DNA of 64,000 nt from Rusavskia elegans (lineage: Eukaryota > Ascomycota > Lecanoromycetes > Teloschistales > Teloschistaceae): the NCBI GenBank assembly GCA_011316305.1, contig SAUG01000178.1, positions 1 through 64,000 of the forward strand, given 5' to 3'. Under the pieces are notes generated by a model, which was not told where the DNA came from, did no database searches, and worked only from the letters and a program-made list of their open reading frames with translations. Position numbers and translations under genes: made by a program. Each line of letters begins with the position of its first letter. Within the stretch, counting starts at the first letter, position 1. This document shows positions 1 to 11,666 of this stretch, one piece after another.

Positions 1-969
1 AGTCGTTCTATAGATATTTATTATTAATATTTACTTTATAAATAGCTTTAAATCCTTTATAGATTTTTTTAAATCTTTTTTTTACTAGCTCTTTATTATT
101 TATTATTCTAGAATAAAGGGTTTTTAGTCTTTCTATAATAGTAAATTATATTCTTTCTAGAATAGGTACCTATTTAAAAGTATATTCTTTTTTAAATTTC
201 CCGAAGAATTTTTTCTATACTAGACTAGATTTAGTTAATATTTATAATAAAGTATTATTACTTATAGTTTCCTATAATATTTTACTATTTTCTATAAATA
301 TAAATTCTTTATTTAAGCTAGCTTTTTAGAGTTTAGAGATTCGGTTTTTATCTTTTAAAATTATTTTTTACTAGTTTTTAGGTTCTTTCTTTAGTATAGT
401 ATTAAGCTATTATTACTATACTTTATTTAATCGATATTTTTTTACAAAATAGCCTAGTTTATTATAATTATAGTACGTTTTAGAATTCTTATTTTATTTA
501 TTATTTCTAGAGTTTTTCTCTTTATAATATTATTATATCGAGTCTAGTTCTATTAATATAGGTTTATAGTAGCTATATCCGGTTCTTTTATTTAGTAGCT
601 ATCTTCTATATAGTTTATCTATATAATATCTAGTGTTACTTCGCGGTCTACTATTATAGCGTTTTTCTATATCTCTTTTATATAGTTTATTATCGAGGTC
701 GATAGATATTTTAATTAGATTATCTAAGGTTTCGTATATTCGACTATTATATATTAGTTTATTTTTTATTCGCTCTTTAAATTCTTTTCGGTATATTATA
801 TATAGGGCGTCGTTATTCTACTCTATTAGTAGTACCTATTTTTAAAATCTTACAGCGTATTCTAATACGGCAGTTTTCTACTAAAGGTATTAAATAAAAC
901 GTTTAGTAGTTAGTATTTTATTTAAAATTCCGAAGATATTACGAATAGCTTTTTTAAACTTTATAAATC

Positions 970-1496
970 TTACGAAGATATCGTTACTATTATTATAGGG
1001 CTACCTGGGAGTTCTGATATCTCTAAAGGTTAGTTAGACTTATTAATATATCTATGAACGGAGGTATAACGGGTAATTACTTTAAATTAATATAAGAATA
1101 AATTAGTCTAATTACTAGAATAGTATATAGTAATAACTAATAAATTAAATACGAGCTATAAAGGCGTCGAATTTAGAATCTATATAGATAATAAGATCCT
1201 CCTTTCCTTAGATATTTTACTCGCTAAAATAATTAAAATAATCCTTTTTAGATTCTTTACTCGCTAAAATAACTAAGATAATCTTTCTTAGATATCTTAT
1301 TTACTAAAATAACTAAAATAACCTTTTTCAGGTACTTTACTTACTAAGATAACTAAGATAACCTTTTTTAAATACCTTATTTACTAAAATAATTAAAATA
1401 ATAATATTAAATCCTTCCTACCTATCTAGGTATAATAAGGAGTTCTAATATTATATTAAGTACTATTACGTTTCCGAAATTATACCGCGCGTACTT
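970..1496 (-). repeat. LTR copy A (shortened)
   Basis: This block is homologous to 6899-7783 and 7784-8525 but lacks roughly 350 bp that the second copy carries between the gag end and the shared 'ctacctggg' segment. It ends with the block containing the 'gccgcgcgtgcttataaca'-like terminus, here mutated to 'taccgcgcgtacttataata'. It contains the 40-bp tandem repeats described separately. Confidence 0.7.
1200..1405. repeat. 40-bp minisatellite inside LTR A
   Basis: There are five imperfect units of 40 bp, each containing 'ttactaaaataactaaaata' followed by an 'accttt..aggtacctt'-like spacer. The period is visible directly: successive units start near 1281 and 1321. Homologous arrays lie in LTR B (about 7480-7690) and LTR C (about 8295-8430, fewer units). 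Confidence 0.8.
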
Positions 1497-4400
1497 ATAA
1501 TACTAGGTCCCCTTTTTAGAATTTTTATTCCGAAAATCCTTTATTCCTTCCTTTTATAGTTAAATAAAAGAAACTATTAATTAAAAAGTATTATAATAAA
1601 GTCGTATTATTAGATATTAATATACTAGCTATACGTTTTTATCGGAATTATTTCTAATTAGAAAAGTTATATTATATTAATAATAGTTCCGAGAAATATA
1701 TTAAATATATTATATAAACTTATTTTTATAACCTTATTCTATTAGATACTACGCGCTAGCGTCGTTTAGAAAATAAATATAAAAAACTAAAAAAAGAGTT
1801 ATATAAAGCGTATATAAAGTAATAGCGTTTATTTTATTAGTTAAATTATATTAAAGGGGAGTAGTATATTATAGTTAATAGCGAGCTATAAAATCTTAAA
1901 GTATTAAAATATAAAAATACTATAGATCCGTTTTTTTTTATAGATTTTAATCCTTTTATTAATATAATTTCCGAGTAGATTATACTTCCTAGTAATTCTA
2001 GCTAGTTAATAATTTCTCTGGCTCCTTTTAATAGAACTATTATAGAGCCTTCTAGTAGTTTATTAAATATTCTTTAGATTTTTAAATATTTTCTAAAATA
2101 GAATAATTTTTCTATTTAATTAGATAGTTCTAACCTTTCCGCTATAGAATCTTTTTAACTATAAAGGTATCTTCCTTTTATATCTCGAAGTTAAATATCT
2201 ATTATAATAGTATTCCGGGGTCGGCTGGTTCTAAAAGAAATATATAAAATACCGAGTATACTTTAATATCTTTAGGTAGATTAAATTTAAAATTCTAAAG
2301 TCCTTTAATCTATTTAATTAAAAATAGTCCGATTTTAATATAGTTAAATTTCTTATTTAGAATTTTTATTTTTAAATTTTTCGTAAGAAGGTATACCTTA
2401 TTTCTTTTTTTTAGCTAAAATACTATTTTTCGCCTTTTATTTTAGTAATTACCTAAGGTTTTCTATATCTTTAGGATATTTATATAGATTTTTTTCTAGA
2501 TCTCGACCTTTTAAATTACTAACTCTACTAACCTATATAGTAGCGGATATTTAAATAAATTCGGATTTCTTCTGCTTTTAGTAAAGAACGGTATTTCTTT
2601 TATTATATTTAATTCTTTTATATTAAGTACTAATTATATTATTAGTAAAAGCGAAATCTAATTATTTTAAATTTTATTAATATAGTATTTTAGATATTAT
2701 TTAAGCGTTTAGTTAATATATTCTATCTATCTATCTATTATCGGATAAAAAACTATTAATATTTTTAGTTTAATACTAAGTAAAGGAATTAGGATTTTCT
2801 AATAGTTTAAAATAAAGAATTTATTTCTATTATTTATTAATACTTCTAGTAGTTTATAGTATCGAAATAATCGATCTAGGATAATAAATCTAAATTATTC
2901 TACTATAAAGTCTTTTCTAGTTAGAATTATATAGACGTATTTTATAAATCTATCTACTATATTAAATATCGAATTATATTCTATATTTATTATCGAGTCT
3001 TTCGATTTTAGAAGTTTAATAATAAAATCTATTATAACTTCTTTCTATAGTAAATTCGGTAGTTCCTAATACTAAATTTTTCTATAACGAGTATATATAC
3101 TATATTTATTTTATTAATAACTAAAATATTTTTTAATATATATCTCGATATATTATCGTATATTAGGAAACTAGTAATATTATTATAAAAGTTATATTAT
3201 TTTTATTATATCTAGATACCTTTATAGTATTTTATTATAGTACTTTTTAATATATTCGTTAATTTTATTATCTAGTATATAGAGTTTTCTTTTTTTAATA
3301 GAAAATTATTTCTAGTCGTCTTTAAATATATATAGTATTATATTTAGCTTATACTAGTTTACTAATAGTAATCTATTTTTATTAATTTTAAAAATACTAT
3401 TACTAAAAACCTTTCTTATTTTTATATAATTACTTCTTCGACTTAGAATATCTATTTTTCTATTCTCTTTACCTAGAATATAGTATATCTTAAATTTATA
3501 TTAACTAAAGAATTTAGATTATTATATTTATTTTCTATTTAGTTACTTTATTATAGTAAAGTATAAAAGGTTCTTATAATTAATAAAGATAGTTAATTCT
3601 AGTAATCCTTCGGCGTATACTTTCTACTATTCTAATACTACTACTATAGCTAATAGTTCCTTATTATAAATATTATAATTTTATTCTACTAGTAATAATT
3701 TTCTAGATATATATACTACCGAGTACTATTTACTATTATATTATTATAGAAGGTATATATTTATAGCTAGATTTAATAAATTCGTTTCTATTTATAATAG
3801 TTTTATTAAATCGAATATTTTAAGAACTAGGTCTTTTATATATTTTTTTTTTAGTCTTTAAATATTTATTATTTTTTCTCGCCCTATTACTATTCGGCGG
3901 TATCTTTTATTAAAATTATAAAAATAAAAGTTCTTTTAGAATAATTTTTTATAAACTTTTAATTATAATTTATAAATCCGAAAAAATTCTAGACTTTTTT
4001 AATATTTATTAGAGTCTTCTATTCTATAATAGTTTTTAGTTTATTAAAGTTAATATATAGTCTGTTTCGTCCTATAATAAATTTAAAAAAATTAATTTCT
4101 TTTTTATAGAATTTATATTTTTTTGGTTTAAAACGTAAATTTCTCTTTTCTAGATAGTTAAAAACTTTGCTAATATATTATATATATTCTTTAAATATTT
4201 TAGAAAAAACTAGAATATTATTAAAATAGGCGATAATAAATATATCTAGATATTTTCTAAATATATTATTAATTATATTTTAATATATTACTAGGGCGTT
4301 TATAAACTCGAATAGTATTACTATATATTTATAATAACTATACTATATTTAGAAAGCTATTTTCTATTTTTTTCCGGCTTTTATCTATATAAGGTTATAT

Positions 4401-6898
4401 ATTTTTTAAAAGTCGAATTTAATAAAGTATTTTATTCTAGAAAGTTTATTTTAGAATTCGCTAATATTTAATAATAGATATCGATTTTTAATTATAATAT
4501 TATTTAGTTTCCGGTAATTAATATATAAGCGGAATATTCTATCCTTTTTAGATATAAAGAAAATCGGATATTCTACTAGTAATTAGGATTTTTTAATAAA
4601 TCCTTTCTTTATATTTTCGTCTAGATAATTATAGAATATTTTAAGCTCTATTATATATAATAGATAAATAGATCTAAATATAGGTTACTTATTTAATTTA
4701 AGTTTTATTTTATAATTCTATATTTAATATTTAGATAGTATTTTAATAGTTATTTCTTTCCGAAATAAATTTATCTAGTTTTTATATTTACCTAGAACCT
4801 TTTTTAATAGGTTTTTTTTTAACTTTTTATTAGATAGTATAGGGTTTTTAAAAGGTTTATAATTTTTTTTTCTATCTCTATTTTATTAATCTAGCTAACC
4901 TCTGCTAGTATTTAATAAATCGGACCTAAATAGTATTTAGTTATCTTTTTTTAAAGTTATAAGTTCGTATTTTATATTCTATTTTTTATCTACCCGAGAA
5001 TACTACTTTAGTATAGGCTAGATACTCTCTATATAGAAGTATTATTTAAAACTAAGTACTCTTTTCTCCTAGTTAATTACTAGATTATAATCCTTAAACT
5101 AAAGTATTCTAAATACGATATTATAGCTAGCTATTTAAATAATATTAAATTAAAGTTCTTTTTAGTACTAGTTAATTATTATTTAGAGCGGTATTATTTT
5201 TTTTATAATTTTTCTATTTCTTTCTATTATTTCGCTTCTATTAATAACTATTAAGTTATATAGATCCTTTTTTTTAGTTTAAAGGAACCTTTTCCTTTTA
5301 GTTAAATTCTTTAATATAAAATTTCCGGTTATACCTAAATTAATAAATATTCTAATCTTTTATAGTCTATTATTAGTATTAATAATTATCTTAATCTTGA
5401 ATATATATATATAGCTAGCTAAATTTAATTACTTTTTCCGAGCTATAAAGTTATATACTTATAATATACCTATTACTATAAAATTCTATCTTTTCCCGAG
5501 TTATTTTTAATATTTTCGTACTTTTTATTTTTATAGTTTATTTACGAAATATATCTATAGAGATTCTAATTAAGAATTCTATTTCTTTTTTCTAATTATT
5601 TCTTCTAGTATTTATATCTACCGTATATAATATATACGGAATATTTATAAATATTATAACTTCCGATTTTAATAGATATTACTAGAGCTTATCGGTATAG
5701 TTTTAATAGATACTATCCGGCTTTTTATTTCTCTAATTTATAGACTATATAATTATTATTATAATATATAGTCTAACTAAATAATATATATTAGCTTTTT
5801 ACTATTATATTTATTTTTTATAATATCGGTTTAGAAATAACTTTATTTTTAGAGATATTACTTTCTAGTTCTTTTTCTAATATATTAATAATATTATTTA
5901 CTTTTTAATCCTACTAGTTATTCTATAGATATTTATTATTAATATTTATTTTATAAACGGCTTTAAATCTTTTATAGATATTTTTAAATCTTTTTTTTAC
6001 TAGTTTTTTATTATTAGTTACTCTAGAATAAAGGGTTTTTAGTCTTTTTATAATAGTAATTTATATTTCTTCTAGGATAGATATCTATTTAAAAGTATAT
6101 TCTTTTTTAAAATTCCTAAAGAATTTTTTCTATACTAGACTAGGTTCGGTTAATATTTATAGTAAAGTATTATTATTTATAGCTTTTTATAGTACTTTAT
6201 TATTTTCTATAAATATAAATTCTTTATCTGAACTAGTTTTTTAGAATTTAGAGCTTCGGTTTTCGTTTTCTAAAATTATTTTTTACTAGTTTTTAGGTTT
6301 TTTTCTTAGTATATTATTAAACTATTATTACTATACTTTATTTAATTAATATTCTTTTACAAAATAGTCTAGTTTACTATAATTATAGTATATTTTAGAA
6401 TTTTTATTCCTTTTACTATTTCTAGGGTTTTTTATTTTATATCGCTATTATATAGAGTCTAGTTCTATAGATATAGGTCCGTAGTAGCTTTTTCCGGTCT
6501 TTTTACTATAGTACTACCTTCTATATAGTTTATCTAAGTAATATCTAGTATTACTTCGCGGTTTTCTATTATAGTATTTTTCTATATCTCTTTTATATAA
6601 CTTATTATCGATATTAATAGATATTTTAATTAGATTATCTAATATTTTATATATTCGACTATTATATATAAATTTATCCTTTATTCTTTTCTTAAATCTA
6701 CGTCGGTATATTATATATAAGATATCGTTATTCTATTCTATTAGTAGTAACTACTTTTTAAATCTTACGGTATACTCCGACGCTACAGTCTTCTACTAAA
6801 GATTCTAAATAAGGTATTTAGTAGTTAGAACTTTATTAGAAATTCCGAAAACCTTTCGAATAGCTTTTTTAAACTTTATAAATTATACGAAGATATTA

Positions 6899-7783
6899 TT
6901 TTTATCTTTATCGTTATCTATATATTAACGAAGGATAGGTTTTATCTAGTACTAGGCTCGTCCTCGAAAATAGGATACAGTAAAAAGGGTTTTTTTCTTT
7001 TCGGATATAGAATAGAATACGAAGTATATATCTAATTATATAAGCTAGTCTTTTAATTTATTATAATTTCTATAGTATTTATTAGGTTTACTAACTTTAA
7101 TACTATATAAACGGGATTAAGTAGTAGGAATACTAACTTCCTCGTTACTACTATTATCTTTTATCTAGATTTTCTTTCTTTTAGGTTCAGACTTCTTTAC
7201 TATAGAGCTGGAATTACTTAGAATAGGGGTATTACGTTAACCTGCGATAGATATTCTAAAGGTATTTAAAATATTATAAAGCTATCTAGGGGTTCTAGTA
7301 TTTCTAAAAGTTAGTTAGACTTATTAGTATATCTATAAACGGAGATATAATAGGTAATTATTTTAAATTAATATAAGAATAAGTTAGTCTAATTACTAGA
7401 ATAGTATATAGCGATAACTAATAAATTAAATATAAGCTATAAAAGCGTCGAGTTTAGAATCTATATAGATAATAAGATCTTCTTTTCTTTAGATATCTTA
7501 CTCGCTAAAATAACTAAGATAATCCTCTTTAGGTATTTTATTTACTAAAATAACTAAAATAACCTTCCTTAGGTACTTTATTTACTAAGATAACTAAGAT
7601 AACCTTTTTTAGGTACCTTACTTACTAAAATAACTAAGATAACCTTCCTTAGATACTTTATTTACTAAAATAACTAAGATAATAATACCAAATCCTTCCT
7701 ACCTATCTAGACGTGATAAGGAGTTCTAGTACTGTGCTGAACACTACTGCGTTCCCGAAGTCACGCCGCGCGTGCTTATAACA
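6899..7783 (-). repeat. LTR copy B
   Basis: This full-length-looking LTR ends at 7783 with '...cgtgcttataaca', whose reverse complement begins TGTTATAAGCACG, a normal TG-starting LTR terminus. Its other end, '(t)tttatctttatcg', is the mutated partner of the TG...CA ends. It abuts LTR copy C directly, which indicates LTR-LTR recombination or insertion beside an existing LTR. Confidence 0.7.
7480..7690. repeat. 40-bp minisatellite inside LTR B
   Basis: This is the same 40-bp unit as in LTR A, about five copies, with the recurring core 'tactaaaataactaagata'. Copy number differs from LTR C, so the array length varies between LTR copies. Confidence 0.75.
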
Positions 7784-8525
7784 ACTATCTTTATAGTCGT
7801 CTATATATTAGCGAAGGATAGGTTTTATCTAGTATTAGACTTGTCCCCGAAAATAGGATACGGCGAAGAGGGTTTTCTTTTCTTTAGGTATTAGATAAAA
7901 TACGAAGTATATTTCCAATTACGCGAGCCAGTCTTCTAATTTGTTACGATCCCTATAGTACTTATCAGGTTTATTAACCTTGATACCATATAACCGGTGA
8001 TTGGTAATGGGAGTATTTTTTACTACAGAGCTGGAATTGCTTAGGGTAGAGGTATTACGTTGACCTGCGACAGATATTCTAAAGGTATTTAAAGTATTAT
8101 AGAGCTACCTGGGGGTCCTGGTATCTCTAAAGGTTAGTTAGACTTATTAGTATATCTATAAACGGAGGTATAACGGATAATTACTTTAAATTAATATAAA
8201 AATAAGTTAGTTCAATTACTAGAATAGTATATAGCGATAACTAATAAATTAAATATAAACTATAAAGGCGTCGAGTTCGGGATCTATATAGATAATAAGA
8301 TCCTCCTTTCCTTAGATACTTTACTTACTAAAATAACTAAGATATCCTTCCTTAGATACCTTACTCGCTAAGATAACTGAGATATCTTCCTTAGGTACCT
8401 TACTCGCTGAAATAACTAAAATAATAATACCAAGTCCTTCCTATCTATCTAGATATAATAAGGAGTTCCGGTGCTGTACTGAACACTACTACGTTCCCGA
8501 AGTCACGCCGCGCGTGTTTATAACA
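7784..8525 (-). repeat. LTR copy C (least mutated)
   Basis: This third copy immediately follows copy B. It ends at 8525 with '...gccgcgcgtgtttataaca'. It keeps more G and C than copies A and B (for example in 'ctgggggtcctggtatc' and 'cgttcccgaagtcacgc'), so it has suffered less RIP or is younger. Confidence 0.65.
8295..8430. repeat. 40-bp minisatellite inside LTR C
   Basis: About three units of the same 40-bp repeat are present, the last ones with 'tactcgctaagataactgag' and 'tactcgctgaaataactaaa'. It is shorter than the arrays in LTR A and LTR B. Confidence 0.7.
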
Positions 8526-9595
8526 TCTTTAACTTTTTTGTTTTTATATATAAAATAGTTATTAAAAATAAATATTAACTTCGAACTAGAATAGAAATTA
8601 TATAATAGAAGAATCTACTATTTTAGAAACTATTCGAAGCGATAGAATTTAATTCTACTATAGTAGATCGTATATATTAATAGACCGTCCGAGTAATAAA
8701 TAAAGAGAATACTATACTACCGCGAACGATAAAAAGATATTCGGATTATCGGTTTTATACTAAATTCAGATTATCTATATTTACGGTAAAATATATATTT
8801 ATTAGCTATACTTTCGTCGAAATATTTAATCGGTTATAATAGTAGACGCCGATAATAAAAATATAATAATTATAAAAGTTTTTCGATTACTCTTTTACTT
8901 TTTACTATAATAACTTTCTAATAATCTTTATTATTTTTAACATCTAGCTAATTCGCCTAGTACTAACTACTATACTAAATTCGTCGAAAAAAAACTTTTA
9001 TATTTTATATAAAAGAAGATTTAGATAATATTTTAGATATTTCTTTAATATTTTCTTTATATAATCATTAAATTTAAAATATCGACTAAACTTTTTTACT
9101 TATTTACCTTTATAGCTTCTATACGTTTAAAAATTGTTTTTAACGCGATATATAATAGTAACGCTATAAATCTTTAAATTCTCTTTAATAGTAATATTAT
9201 CGAATCGAACGCTATTAAATAGAAGTTAAACGATATAGATTTTCTACGCCGGCGATAATTACTTTCTATTTTTAACTATAAAATAATATATCGCGGTTAG
9301 TAAAAGAAGAAAAAAAGATAGAAAAAAGAAAGAAAATATAGTTTTATATATAATAGCCGGCGGTAGTAATAAATACTATTTCGATTCCTATTCTATTAAT
9401 TCTACTAAAAATAATAGAATATATAATAAATAATAGTTTTAGAATCACCGTATTAGATATATTTAACAAACTTAATAGTAGTAGTAGAGGTTAAAATATT
9501 AGTAGTAGAGGTCTTAGGATTTCGCTGCGAAATTTAGGTAGATAATACGGGGAAAATTACGTTTTTATCACTTTTTATTTCCCCTGGGATACTGA
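8526..9595. other. AT-rich RIP-like DNA without genes
   Basis: The stretch is rich in 'ta' dinucleotides and stop codons in all frames. It shows no LTR homology to the left-hand copies and no readable protein. Composition changes abruptly near 9595, where ordinary gene DNA begins. Confidence 0.7.
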
Positions 9596-9710
9596 ATGCG
9601 GCTGCTTGGCGGCTAATCCCGTCTGTCGGAGCTCCCTCCATTAGAATAAATGCACCCATTCTGTCATCCACCCCAGAGTCGTCACTCATCAGCCGCAGAC
9701 TCTACGAAAA

Positions 9711-10277
9711 ATGACAACAAACCGCATTCCCCTTCCCCCCAACGCCAAAGCAGCAGTAATCTATGCTCCCCACACCATCCCATCATCAACCCAATCCATT
9801 CGCACGAAATCTCTCTTCCTAAGCGGCAGCAGCCCCACCAATCCCACCCAAATCCTTTGGCAATCTCGCCTCGCCTCCGCTCTCGCCTCTCTCCCAATCA
9901 ACATCCTCGACCCCTACCGCCCGGATTGGGACTCGACATGGACTCAAGACATCAGCTTTGCACCATTCAAGCAGCAGGTCACTTGGGAGCTCGACATGCT
10001 TGAATCTGCTGACGTAGTGGCCGTGTATCTCGATCCGGAATCCAAGGCGCCTATCAGTCTTTTCGAGCTTGGACTGTCGATTCGGGCAGGAAAAGCGATC
10101 GTGGCGTGCCCGGAAGGTTATTGGAGACGGGGGAATGTGCAGGTTATTGCTGAGAGATTTGGCGTTGAGTTGGTGGAGAATTTGGAGGATTTGGCGGCGA
10201 GGGTTACTGAGCGGTTTGCGGAGTTGGGGGTGCGCTCCGTGGAGTCAGAAGATCCTGAAAACACACAGGGACCATAA
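9711..10277 (+). CDS. Nucleoside 2-deoxyribosyltransferase-like protein
   Basis: This single-exon gene encodes 188 residues. The sequence fits the fungal and bacterial nucleoside 2-deoxyribosyltransferase-like family: a 'FLSGSSPTN' loop near residue 36, 'DPYRPDWDSTW' near 66, 'WELDMLESADVVAVYLDPES' near 91, and 'PISLFELGL' near 114, whose Glu sits where the family has its catalytic nucleophile. A further conserved block, 'ACPEGYWRRGNVQVI', follows. Family members cleave or exchange the N-glycosidic bond of (deoxy)nucleosides; the real substrate here is unknown. The ATG at 9711 is preferred because the conserved fold starts soon after it. The gene stands alone about 115 bp from the edge of the RIP-degraded block, and no intron is needed. 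Confidence 0.8.
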   Translation: MTTNRIPLPPNAKAAVIYAPHTIPSSTQSIRTKSLFLSGSSPTNPTQILWQSRLASALASLPINILDPYRPDWDSTWTQDISFAPFKQQVTWELDMLESADVVAVYLDPESKAPISLFELGLSIRAGKAIVACPEGYWRRGNVQVIAERFGVELVENLEDLAARVTERFAELGVRSVESEDPENTQGP

Positions 10278-10335
10278 GTGATGTCTCAAGAATTAGCTTC
10301 TTACGTCAATTGTTATAGCGCGGCTCCTTGAAACG

Positions 10336-10960
10336 AGTTCATGATCCGTGCACTCCACAGTATCACTAAAGCACTCCATAGAAATCACTAAAACACTCTA
10401 TAGTTAAACTTTACTATATAAGGTATAGCGCACCCGAGTTTACCAATCAGATAATTATAATCTAAAGGGTCTATTCTATTAAATAATTTTATCGAGATCC
10501 TAAATCTTTAACCAGATTTATAACGTTTATACTATATATCTAATATTCAAAGTTTAGTACTAAAACTTTTATATACTTTAGCTATATATCTATACTATTA
10601 AATATTAAAATATCTAGTATATATAGCTAGAATTAGATACGGAGTATCTTCTGAATCTCGTTTATCTCGATCGTAGAGAATATCTTACTATATAAAGCTG
10701 CTGGAGATACTTTAAAGTAGGGCTAGCCCTATTCTCCTTCTATTTCTTTAATATTCTCCGTCGGTTTAAATTCGGCAGTCCAGTTCTATAAGGCTAGACT
10801 ATCCGATATAGCTAATTATCGAGGTAGCGGAATAGTAATTAAATACGCCGATTAGTTAAATTTATTTAATAAACGTGAAGTTTTATAGTGATCCCTATGG
10901 AGTATTTTAGTGATCCCTATAGAGTGCTTTAGTGATACTGTGGAGTGCACGGATCATGAC
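10336..10960. mobile_element. Non-autonomous TIR DNA element, MULE-like, 625 bp
   Basis: Bases 10339-10376 and 10922-10959 form a perfect 38-bp inverted repeat beginning 'tcatgatccgtgcactccac'. The similarity continues inward imperfectly for about 30 bp through 'atcacta..acactctatag' motifs. The element is flanked by a perfect 10-bp direct repeat, 'ccttgaaacg', at 10326-10335 and 10961-10970, which reads as a target-site duplication. Target duplications of 9-11 bp are typical of Mutator-like elements. The interior is AT-rich and looks RIP-mutated, with no usable transposase frame, so it is a non-autonomous or dead copy. Confidence 0.85.
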
Positions 10961-11014
10961 CCTTGAAACGCGATTCGTAAGACCAAATCCCGACAAGCAA
11001 GGTAAAACTAGAAG

Positions 11015-11318
11015 CAAGCGGCCGGAACGCTTCAGGAGCGCGAAATTTTACCGCGAGATAAGGAGAGGGCGAAAAGTGAGGGGGGCTTTTCTATACAGTT
11101 TAACGTAGAGATCTATTATGTGCGACTGAGATTGTGTGAGTAGTACCTCCTCAGCGTTGTTCGCCTCGAGCGGCGCGAAAGGAGATGAAGGTAATTGGTA
11201 CTTGAATTTGGGTAGAGGACCACGTTAAACTGTATAGCGCTGCCCATTGAGTTTTCGCGCTCACCCTTATCTCGCGCTATGATCTCGCGCTCACGAAGCA
11301 TTCCGGCAAGCGGCTCTA
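11015..11318. repeat. Foldback / MITE-like imperfect inverted repeat
   Basis: The left arm (about 11019-11106) and right arm (about 11222-11313) are imperfect inverted copies around a loop of about 115 bp. The inner 16 bases, 'ctatacagtttaacgt' against 'acgttaaactgtatag', are a perfect match, and 'cgcgagataagg' and 'gcttc..gagcgcga' also pair. Arms of about 90 bp could form a hairpin. No clear target duplication was found, so it may be an old MITE or a foldback element. Confidence 0.65.
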
Positions 11319-11666
11319 TGTATAAGCGCACGTTTCCGATACTGTCTGCTACACTGTACTATCCTTCCGCAGCTAAGTCAAAAGTACTGTCATCGCAGAG
11401 ATGACCAGTATTATAGTCTATGGAGGTGTGTGCATTAACACAGGTCGTGACGGTACCTTGAAAAGCACGTTCCAACCACGAGCACCAATATCTCAAATTG
11501 CATAATGTACAGCACATCGAACTGGATCATGAAGCAAGCGTTTCAAGGGCTTAGTATAAGATTTTGCAAGGCCCGCGAGCTCGAGTTCAAACAGCAGATT
11601 GGAATTCGTATATCCTCGCGAGGTGCCTCTGAACAACCAGCCTGTTCGCTATCTGTGCTTATCAAA

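Larger units (their letters stand above)
1..8525 (-). mobile_element. RIP-degraded Ty3/gypsy LTR retroelements sharing LTRs
   Basis: This AT-rich stretch holds decayed retroelement sequence read on the minus strand. Bases about 1-965 repeat at about 5925-6890, and both precede an LTR-like block, so more than one element copy is joined through shared LTRs. The reverse complement of about 6349-6390 reads like a CCHC gag zinc knuckle whose three Cys and one His are all Tyr; about 432-478 shows the same in the other copy. The reverse complement of about 4100-4255 aligns with reverse transcriptase, but the YLDD-type active site reads YFNN. These are the G-to-A and C-to-T outcomes expected of RIP. 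No intact reading frame remains, so the elements are dead. Orientation follows from gag lying next to the LTR at higher coordinates and RT further down. Confidence 0.85.

Noticed and set aside
1..9595. CRISPR-like array suggested by regular 40-bp repeats
   Set aside because: The units are contiguous with no unique spacers, lie within LTRs, and the organism is a fungus.
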